Assembly: GCA_963991145.1 (NCBI GenBank)
Contig: CAXDOZ010000024.1
Location: 1 to 26,416, forward strand
DNA length: 26,416 nucleotides
Direction: 5' to 3'
Origin: CAXDOZ01 sp963991145
GTDB lineage: Bacteria > Bacteroidota > Bacteroidia > Chitinophagales > JABDMM01
The position numbers and the translations under genes are program-made. This document shows positions 1-5,958 of this stretch, one piece after another. Under the pieces are notes generated by a model, which saw nothing but the letters and a program-made list of their open reading frames with translations, was not told where the DNA came from and did not search any database. Each line of letters starts with the position of its first letter. The first letter of the stretch is position 1.

Positions 1-430
1 CTTCATCTAATAATTCTTGCATTAAGGCATCTAATTCATCGTCGCTGAGTGCCATTGCAAGGCTTTCATCGTCAAATTCATAGATGTTGTCCTCTACATA
101 AGTGAGTGCTACCTCAGTACTTATATCTTCAAAGTTGATAGAGGTTTCGGCAAGCCCAGGGTCTGAGGAATTACTGTTCCAGAACCACAAAGCTGCAATC
201 AGGACTGCCATCAGGCCGTAGGCCAAAGATAGCTTTGGCTGGAAAAGGCGACTTAACCATGAAGGCATGCCTTGTGCCTTTTTCTCGGGTTCAGAAATTT
301 TGGAAAGCATCTCTCTCCTCTGGCGAGAAAAGAAGCCATAAGGAATATCCTCCAGCAAAGGCTTATCGGCTTTTGCCAGCAGAGGAGATAGTTCCTCCAG
401 TTCTTTTGTTCTTGTTCTGTCGCGTTCCAT
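1..430 (-). CDS. Putative membrane-anchored anti-sigma-like protein (partial, runs off left edge)
   Basis: An open frame begins with ATG at 430-428 (MERDRTRTKELEELSP) and continues for 143 codons to the window edge without a stop. The N-terminal ~65 residues are charged and cytoplasmic in character. One hydrophobic helix follows (about residues 69-84, LSLAYGLMAVLIAALW), then a strongly acidic segment rich in Asp and Glu. It lies 35 bp downstream of an ECF sigma gene on the same strand, the usual place for an anti-sigma factor. The one-helix layout fits that role. I see no HxxxCxxC zinc-binding anti-sigma motif in the visible part, so the role rests on position and topology only. It could equally be an unrelated membrane protein of the sigma operon. 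The C-terminus is not in the window. Confidence 0.6.
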   Translation of the reverse strand, partial: MERDRTRTKELEELSPLLAKADKPLLEDIPYGFFSRQRREMLSKISEPEKKAQGMPSWLSRLFQPKLSLAYGLMAVLIAALWFWNSNSSDPGLAETSINFEDISTEVALTYVEDNIYEFDDESLAMALSDDELDALMQELLDE

Positions 431-465
431 TATTCGGTCTTTTGATGCTTATAAAATCAAAAGGT

Positions 466-1017
466 TTAATTGGTCCTTATGTATAATTCGATCTTCTTTA
501 CCGCATGGTGATATGAAGCTTTAAGTGCCCCCACAGAGGTCTCAAGAACTTCGGAAATCTCTTCATACTTGAGCTCCTCGTAATAGCGCAATAGGAAGAC
601 CGCCTTTTGCTTGCCGGGTAGAAGATCAATTGCTTCCTTTAGTTTCCTCTCTATCGTTTCGGCATCAGGGCCTTCGTCATTTCTGATCTGCTCAAGTTGG
701 AAGTTGGTCTCCTCTTCATTATCGTTTTGCATGATTCTGGAGGGATTCCTTTGTTGCTTGCGCAGATGGCTTAAAGCCTCGTTAGTCGCGATTCGATACA
801 TCCAGGTGTAGATTGCGCTGTCACCTCTATAGCGATGAAGTCCTTTCCAGATCTTCACAAATGTGTTCTGTAGCACATCATCAGCATCTTCATGCACATT
901 TACGATTCTGCGCACATGCCAATACAGCCTCTCCTGATATCGATCTATCAATAGGGCGAAATGGCGATCCGCATTGGATCCCGTTTGAATTCTTTGAATG
1001 AGTTCCTGATCAGTCAT
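466..1017 (-). CDS. RNA polymerase sigma factor, ECF (sigma-70) family
   Basis: The 183-residue protein has the two-domain ECF layout. Region 2 covers about residues 20-90, with FALLIDRYQERLYWHVRRI, the acidic EDADDVLQNTFVKIWKG segment typical of region 2.2, and the WMYRIATNEAL core-binding and -10 recognition part. Region 4 covers about 130-180: LLPGKQKAVFLLRYYEELK followed by a helix-turn-helix, YEEISEVLETSVGALKASYHHAVKKI. The length is normal for the family. It would direct core RNA polymerase to a specific set of promoters. The gene starts 19 bp after the transketolase C-subunit gene ends, with no terminator between them, so read-through from upstream is likely. The next gene downstream is the putative anti-sigma partner. 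The regulon and signal cannot be told from this sequence. Confidence 0.93.
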   Translation of the reverse strand: MTDQELIQRIQTGSNADRHFALLIDRYQERLYWHVRRIVNVHEDADDVLQNTFVKIWKGLHRYRGDSAIYTWMYRIATNEALSHLRKQQRNPSRIMQNDNEEETNFQLEQIRNDEGPDAETIERKLKEAIDLLPGKQKAVFLLRYYEELKYEEISEVLETSVGALKASYHHAVKKIELYIRTN

Positions 1018-1036
1018 GCTGCCGCATGTAGAAAGA

Positions 1037-1999
1037 TCAGGCTTTTTTGCGAGCGATGACTTTTTCTGCAGCTTCGATCACATTGGAGGTGTCGAGACCG
1101 TATTTTTTCATCAGTTGATCCGGAGTTCCAGATTCACCAAACTTGTCTTTTACTCCAACAAATTCGATTGGTGCTGGAAATTCAGCGCCTAAAGTCTGAG
1201 CAATAGCACTTCCTAATCCTCCCAATACCTGATGTTCCTCTGCTACAACAGCACAACCTGTCTTTCTTACAGAATCTATGATGGCATTTCTGTCCAAAGG
1301 TTTAATGGTATGGATATTAATCACCTCTGGATTAAATCCTTTTTCCTGCAGAGCGATACCAGCTTCAACAGCTTTCCAAACCAGGTGGCCTGTGCAGAAG
1401 ATCGAAACATCATTCCCTTCCTGAAGAGTCAGGGCTTTTCCGATCTCGAATTTTAGATTCTCAGGTGTGAAGTTCACCACCTTAGGTCTTCCGAACCTTA
1501 GGTAAACCGGTCCTTCCATTGCTGCAACTGCTTTTGTTGCCGCTTTTGTTTGGTTGAAATCACAAGGATTGATAACTGTAAAACCTGGAAGCATTTGCAT
1601 CAATCCGATGTCTTCAAGAATTTGGTGGGTAGCACCATCTTCTCCCAAAGTGATCCCGGCATGAGATGCAGCGATCTTTACATTCTTACCTGAATAGGCG
1701 ATTGATTGACGAACCTGATCATAAACTCTACCGGTTGCAAAGTTTGCAAAGGTGGTAGCGAAAGGGATGAAGCCTCCAATTGTTAGTCCGGCTGCCATTC
1801 CCATCATATTTGCCTCAGCTACTCCAGCCTGGAAGAAGCGATCGGGGTTTTCATTGGCAAAGTCATTAAGCTTGAGTGAGCCGGTAAGGTCGGCACAGAG
1901 GGCAACAACACGAGGATTTTCTCTTCCCAGTTCCGTCATGGCTACACCGAAGCCGGAACGTGTGTCTTTTTTCCCCTGGTCAGTTAGGGATTGGAGCAT
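1037..1999 (-). CDS. Transketolase, C-terminal (pyrimidine-binding) subunit
   Basis: This 320-residue protein matches the pyrimidine-binding plus C-terminal domains of split transketolases. With the N subunit (4994-5836) it should form the TPP enzyme that moves two-carbon ketol units between sugar phosphates in the non-oxidative pentose phosphate pathway. Visible signs are the opening TRSGFGVAMTELGRENPRVV, the AGVAEANMMGMAAGL segment in which Glu62 is the expected cofactor-activating glutamate, SHAGITLGEDGATHQ, and the C-terminal VVAEEHQVLGGLGSAI typical of the transketolase C domain. Its ATG lies 2 bp after the stop of the upstream VWA gene, so it is translated from a shared message with two secreted VWA proteins. 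In split transketolases the two halves are normally adjacent; here about 3 kb separates them. Confidence 0.92.
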   Translation of the reverse strand: MLQSLTDQGKKDTRSGFGVAMTELGRENPRVVALCADLTGSLKLNDFANENPDRFFQAGVAEANMMGMAAGLTIGGFIPFATTFANFATGRVYDQVRQSIAYSGKNVKIAASHAGITLGEDGATHQILEDIGLMQMLPGFTVINPCDFNQTKAATKAVAAMEGPVYLRFGRPKVVNFTPENLKFEIGKALTLQEGNDVSIFCTGHLVWKAVEAGIALQEKGFNPEVINIHTIKPLDRNAIIDSVRKTGCAVVAEEHQVLGGLGSAIAQTLGAEFPAPIEFVGVKDKFGESGTPDQLMKKYGLDTSNVIEAAEKVIARKKA

Positions 2000-2001
2000 C
2001 T

Positions 2002-3384
2002 TTACAGGTTTAGTGAAATATTCTCACCCGACTTCACCTCAAACTCTTTATCAATCGTTGAGTGCATGTCGGCTGAAAACTTCGGTCGATAAATCAATCG
2101 ATAATTTCCAGGCTGTAAAGCTATTGTTTCCCTGCGTGTTTGATCGTTGAGCGTATAGATTTTTATCAACTCATTTTCTTCATACATAAATATCCCGCCG
2201 TAGGCGTCGATACTCTTGACAACAGTGGCTATTCCGGGTTGAGGGATCTTTATGGAAGTGGTCTTGCTCTGGCTGACTTTTACACCGGTTACCAGGATTC
2301 TAGGAAGGGTTAAGATCACAACTTCATACTTGCCATTCAGAAATTTCTGCTCCTCGTTTGCATCCTGGACGTTGATATACTCAAAGCCTTCCTTGGTGCG
2401 AATCAGGCATTTCATCTTATCAATTGCTCCTGGGAGCGTGCTGGTCTCATCAATCTCAACCTTGATCGAACCTCTTCCTGCATCTACATCGATCACATTA
2501 TGGCTGTTTGGCACCAGCGTGATATCCTCGACATAAATTGGAGGAATAGTATGGATCTCTAATTCGTAATCTACTGCCGGGTCAATGGAGATCGTATCTG
2601 GCGCTCCGCGATAGTTGATGGTGTGGTAAAAATTGTAAACCGGAAGTCCGCTGTGCTTGTCGTAGAAAGTCATGTTTACATCACTCTCACTCGGCATGCC
2701 ATATGCATCATTCAGGTTCACCTGAACCGTCGTATTTGAAAGCACGCGATTCACGATCACATTAAGCGTTTCCTCAAACTCAATTGCATCATCGGCATTA
2801 CTCACTGAACCAATACAAGAGAAAGCATCTACGGCAAATTGAGGGATATCCAGACCGATCACGAATGGCGAAAGAACGATCCCCTGCTCCTTTAACTTAA
2901 GGGCAACTTTACATGGATCGCCATCACAACTTTCCTCACCATCGGTGATCAAAATGATCACGTTTCTACCTGGAGTTTCAGGGAAGTCTTTTGCAGTTCT
3001 TTCAAGTGAATAAGCGATAGGAGTAATTCCATTAGGCTTTATCAGGCTTAGTCGATTCTTCATTGTAGCCGCTTTGTTGGGCCCAATATTCACCTCGAGC
3101 TTGGAGTCTGTGCAGTCATTATGCATGGCCGGACTCAAATGTCCGTAGACCCTCATTCCCATTTCTACATTGGGAAGGTCATTCAGGTCTTTGGCTATCT
3201 GATTCATTACCCTGACTGCAGTCTTCCATTTGGTCTCAGATCCCCAATCGCGATACATACTCGAAGAGGCATCGAGGACAAAAAGAATCCTGGTAGTCTG
3301 CTCCGAGTAGTTTGCAGATTGCGCTGAAACTACCATCGGCGCAGCCAAAAAGAAAAGGATGATATGTCTAAGTATGCCTTTCAT
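2002..3384 (-). CDS. Secreted von Willebrand factor A domain protein (downstream paralogue)
   Basis: The 460-residue protein starts with a signal peptide (MKGILRHIILFFLAAPMVVSAQ, cleavage near residue 22). A VWA domain of about 180 residues follows. The metal-ion-dependent adhesion site is intact: D38-A-S-S-S in VLDASSSM, the Thr in GITPIAYSL, and the Asp in LITDGEESCDGDPC. The remaining ~230 residues are beta-rich and of no family I recognise. There is no C-terminal membrane helix and no recognisable type IX sorting signal, so the mature protein is probably periplasmic. The reading frame starts directly after the stop of its paralogue (TAAATG). The two proteins align along their whole length, so one arose by tandem duplication. 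Partner and substrate are unknown. VWA domains with an intact site usually bind protein ligands through a divalent cation. Confidence 0.85.
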   Translation of the reverse strand: MKGILRHIILFFLAAPMVVSAQSANYSEQTTRILFVLDASSSMYRDWGSETKWKTAVRVMNQIAKDLNDLPNVEMGMRVYGHLSPAMHNDCTDSKLEVNIGPNKAATMKNRLSLIKPNGITPIAYSLERTAKDFPETPGRNVIILITDGEESCDGDPCKVALKLKEQGIVLSPFVIGLDIPQFAVDAFSCIGSVSNADDAIEFEETLNVIVNRVLSNTTVQVNLNDAYGMPSESDVNMTFYDKHSGLPVYNFYHTINYRGAPDTISIDPAVDYELEIHTIPPIYVEDITLVPNSHNVIDVDAGRGSIKVEIDETSTLPGAIDKMKCLIRTKEGFEYINVQDANEEQKFLNGKYEVVILTLPRILVTGVKVSQSKTTSIKIPQPGIATVVKSIDAYGGIFMYEENELIKIYTLNDQTRRETIALQPGNYRLIYRPKFSADMHSTIDKEFEVKSGENISLNL

Positions 3385-4770
3385 TTAATAGAATTTCACC
3401 GAAACCCTTTTACCCGATTCAACAATGAAATAATTCTCTTTTGTTAGGTCGGCCTTTTGCTTTGCAGCCGGACGAAAGACTGCACAATACTCACCTGGCT
3501 GAAGCTCAAATGTCTCCACCTCTTTTGTTTGGGAAACCTCTAGAACACGGCTAAGCTTTCCATCCACTACTTTGAATATTCCAAGAATTCCCTCCTCAGG
3601 CAGAATTGCTGTTACATCGCCTGGCTGGGGTATTAGAACTTCCAGTTCCTCATCTGCGGGAATGTATTCCATCTTATAGATCTCGATTGGAGTGGTCAAT
3701 GCTATCACATCATAATCCCCGATCAGGTATTTATGCTTTTGATCCAGATCCTGCACATAAAGAATGTTTCCATCATAAGCTTCTGAGACCAGAGTCTGGT
3801 GACCTCCGGTTTCGCTCTTATCCAGATTGGTGTAAAGTAATCCCATCGGTACGTCTGCGGCAATGATGTTGTGCTTTCCTGGCGCCAGTTCGATCTCCCT
3901 TTTGTATACAGGTGGATCTGTGTGAACTTTCAGGTCGTATTTACCTACCGGATCAAGTCTCAAAGTATCGGGCTTTCCTGCTGGTGTTAAAGCGTGTACG
4001 AAGTTGTAAAGAACTTCACCGGAGTAATGATCCAATAAGCTGAATTCGATATTGGTAACAACCGGCTTTCCCGCTCTGTCGAGCAGATTTACCTGAGCAG
4101 TTGTACTGTTGATCGCCTGAGAAACCACCACATTCAGTACATTCTCAAATGCTGCTTCATTCTTGGTGTCGTAATAAGTCCCTACACAATCAAAGGTCTT
4201 TTGATCCTCAACAGCGATGTTTAGCCCAACTATAAATGGACGCAGAGCAATTCGCTTTTCTGCTAGCAGTCGGGACGATGCGCAGGGATCACCTTCACAA
4301 TTCTCCTTTCCATCAGTGATCAGAATGATCGCATTGGTTATATCTGAATCGGTCTCTGGAAAATCTTCTGCTGAGAGATACAATGAATATGCAATTGGCG
4401 TGTGACCCTGAGGATTTATTGATGCGAGCTTCGCTCGGATCTCATCACTATTACCTTTTTCAAAAGGGATCTCCAATTTGGAGTCTTTACAATCTTCATA
4501 GGAGCGAGGGGATTGATGTCCGAAGATCCGAACCGCGAATTCTACATTTGCCGATTCTTCTTCTAAACTATCTACCAGATTGTAAAGGAGCTCTTTCGCA
4601 AGTTCAAATTTGGAAGTGCCATTCCACTCTTCACGCATCGAACCGGAGCCATCGAGAAGAAAAAGTATCCTCGTGGTCTCAGGTTGAAACTCCATTACTT
4701 TTTGGGCTTGCAGCCCGATGGAGCTTAGGATCAATATGGCAAATAGGCTCAGCCTGCGCATAAGAAGCAA
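3385..4770 (-). CDS. Secreted von Willebrand factor A domain protein (upstream paralogue)
   Basis: The 461-residue protein has an N-terminal signal peptide (MLLMRRLSLFAILILSSIGLQAQ). Met4 is an alternative start, and no strong ribosome site decides between them. The VWA domain follows, with metal-site residues in LLDGSGSM (D40, S42, S44), the Thr in GHTPIAYSLYLSAEDFPET and the Asp in LITDGKENCEGDPC. Paired cysteines, as in CEGDPC, occur in both paralogues. The C-terminal half resembles that of the neighbour and ends in a short beta-rich segment (YFIVESGKRVSVKFY) without a sorting signal. It is the first gene after the 223-bp gap that follows transketolase N, and its stop abuts the start of the second VWA gene. 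Translational coupling is likely. Function unknown beyond probable protein binding in the cell envelope. Confidence 0.85.
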   Translation of the reverse strand: MLLMRRLSLFAILILSSIGLQAQKVMEFQPETTRILFLLDGSGSMREEWNGTSKFELAKELLYNLVDSLEEESANVEFAVRIFGHQSPRSYEDCKDSKLEIPFEKGNSDEIRAKLASINPQGHTPIAYSLYLSAEDFPETDSDITNAIILITDGKENCEGDPCASSRLLAEKRIALRPFIVGLNIAVEDQKTFDCVGTYYDTKNEAAFENVLNVVVSQAINSTTAQVNLLDRAGKPVVTNIEFSLLDHYSGEVLYNFVHALTPAGKPDTLRLDPVGKYDLKVHTDPPVYKREIELAPGKHNIIAADVPMGLLYTNLDKSETGGHQTLVSEAYDGNILYVQDLDQKHKYLIGDYDVIALTTPIEIYKMEYIPADEELEVLIPQPGDVTAILPEEGILGIFKVVDGKLSRVLEVSQTKEVETFELQPGEYCAVFRPAAKQKADLTKENYFIVESGKRVSVKFY

Positions 4771-4839
4771 GATAGGTGCAAGGATTGTTCCATCTTATGA
4801 AACGAGATATCAATTACCGACTTGCGATCTGGGAGCGTC

Positions 4840-4854
4840 TTGTTCTTAGAACAA
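4840..4854. promoter_or_regulatory. Perfect 15-bp palindrome, candidate operator
   Basis: TTGTTCT-T-AGAACAA has two perfect 7-bp arms around one central base. It lies 70 bp upstream of the start of the first VWA gene, inside the gap after transketolase N. Such a symmetric site upstream of an operon is typical of a dimeric regulator's operator, but no binding protein is evident here. The arms could also occur by chance in A/T-rich DNA. Confidence 0.35.
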
Positions 4855-4870
4855 TGCTGGTTTAATGGAG

Positions 4871-4970
4871 TATTGGGATATTGTGGTATTTGGATAGTTA
4901 ACTATTTAACCGAAAATAGATGTCTCGCACAATCTGCGCTATCCCATTATCCGAATACCATAATACCACA
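4871..4970. repeat. Imperfect inverted repeat made of ~8-bp tandem units
   Basis: The left arm (about 4875-4895, GGATATTGTGGTATTTGGAT) matches the reverse complement of the right arm (about 4948-4968) with three or four mismatches; about 50 bp lie between them. Within each arm the sequence repeats every 8 bp (units such as AATACCAT and AATACCAC on the right). It lies between transketolase N and the VWA genes. The loop is long for a terminator and there is no T-run, so I read it as an intergenic repeat element rather than a transcription stop. Confidence 0.55.
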
Positions 4971-4972
4971 CT

Positions 4973-4995
4973 AAAATTTAGCTATGCTAAATTTT
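4973..4995 (-). terminator. A/T-rich hairpin at the end of transketolase N (weak terminator candidate)
   Basis: AAAATTTAGC and GCTAAATTTT form a perfect 10-bp inverted repeat around a 3-base loop and overlap the stop codon of the transketolase N gene by two bases. On the minus strand the stem ends in TTTT, then AGTG, so the U-tract is only part of the stem. It may end transcription or protect the 3' end of the message; it is much weaker than the terminators at 22344 and 24766. Confidence 0.35.
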
Positions 4996-5836
4996 AATAG
5001 TCTCCATACGTCTCCTCAAGCTGAGAGAGCGCGGACTCAAGCTGCTCGTCACTTGGAGCGATACCATGCCACTTGTAGCTTCCTTCCATGAAGTCAACGC
5101 CGTAACCCATTTTAGTGTGCATGATGATGAATACAGGTTTTCCTTTTCCGGTTCTGGATTTTGCTTCGACTAAAGCATTATAAATTGACTCGATGTCATT
5201 GCCCTGCGCTTCCATAACATCCCAGCCGAAGGCTGAGATCTTGGCTTTAAGATCTCCAAGGCTCAATACATCTTCCATCTCACCATCAATCTGAGCGTTA
5301 TTGTAATCGATCGTGCTTATCAGATTATCTACCTTATTATGTGCAGCAAACATCAAGGCTTCCCAGATCTGACCTTCCTGGAACTCACCATCACCGTGAA
5401 GAGTGTAAACCAGATGATCATCTCCGTTAAGTTTCTTTGCTAGAGCAGCACCTACAGCTACTGATAGTCCCTGACCAAGTGATCCACTCGACATGCGAAT
5501 TCCAGGTAATCCTTCATGCGTTGTTGGATGGCCCTGAAGTCTGGAATCAATATGGCGAAAGGTAGCAAGCTCTTCTACAGGAAAGAATCCTTCTCTTGCT
5601 AATGTGCTGTACCAAACCGGAGAAATATGGCCATTTGAGAGGAAGAACAGATCCTCATCTTTTCCATCCATGCTAAATGGCTGCTTATAGTCCATAATCT
5701 CAGAATACAGGGCGACAAAGTAATCGGTACAGCCTAAGGAACCACCCGGATGTCCCGAAGAACATTGATGAACCATACGTACAATATCTCTTCTAACCTG
5801 GGAAGCTTTCTTCTGTAATTCTGCAAAATCTGGCAT
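4994..5836 (-). CDS. Transketolase, N-terminal (TPP-binding) subunit
   Basis: The 280-residue protein matches the pyrophosphate-binding domain of split transketolases. SSGHPGGSLGCTDYFVALY carries the substrate- and phosphate-binding histidine. FLSNGHISPVWYSTLAREG and HPTTHEGLPGIRMSSGSLGQGLSVAVG are typical of the family. The TPP/metal motif is GDGEFQEGQIWEAL followed by IDYNNAQIDG. It pairs with the C subunit at 1037-1999. The start at 5836 is supported by a promoter-like TTG-N19-TATTTTTG just upstream, which leaves a leader of about 10 bases. It is divergent from the mutase gene. Downstream come a hairpin and a 223-bp gap before two VWA genes, so it may or may not share a transcript with its own C subunit. 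Confidence 0.93.
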   Translation of the reverse strand: MPDFAELQKKASQVRRDIVRMVHQCSSGHPGGSLGCTDYFVALYSEIMDYKQPFSMDGKDEDLFFLSNGHISPVWYSTLAREGFFPVEELATFRHIDSRLQGHPTTHEGLPGIRMSSGSLGQGLSVAVGAALAKKLNGDDHLVYTLHGDGEFQEGQIWEALMFAAHNKVDNLISTIDYNNAQIDGEMEDVLSLGDLKAKISAFGWDVMEAQGNDIESIYNALVEAKSRTGKGKPVFIIMHTKMGYGVDFMEGSYKWHGIAPSDEQLESALSQLEETYGDY

Positions 5837-5852
5837 GGGTGGAATTTTGCCT

Positions 5853-5882
5853 CAAAAATAGCTCTATTCAAGGTGCCTGCAA
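5853..5882 (-). promoter_or_regulatory. Bacteroidota-type promoter for transketolase N
   Basis: On the minus strand TTG (5882-5880), 19 bp, then TATTTTTG (5860-5853) match the phylum's -33 TTG / -7 TAnnTTTG consensus with normal spacing. Transcription would begin about 10 bases before the ATG at 5836. Confidence 0.65.
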
Positions 5883-5930
5883 CAATGACTTCTACTCCCT
5901 TGTTGAAAATTTATCGAGGGCGAAAATTCG

Positions 5931-5938
5931 TACCTTTG
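5931..5938 (+). promoter_or_regulatory. Bacteroidota-type -7 element for icmF
   Basis: TACCTTTG followed by CA is a perfect TAnnTTTG -7 element, 20 bp before the ATG at 5959. The only upstream TTG candidates (5900-5905) sit 25-28 bp away, longer than usual, so the -33 part is uncertain. The element argues that translation starts at 5959 and not at the in-frame ATG at 5839, which would lie upstream of the transcription start. Confidence 0.55.
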
Positions 5939-5958
5939 CACAGCTTAAAATTAGTGGA

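Noticed and set aside
5839..5958. Upstream in-frame extension of icmF by 40 codons
   Set aside because: It contains the TACCTTTG promoter element and shows no family similarity; the B12 domain begins right after ATG 5959.
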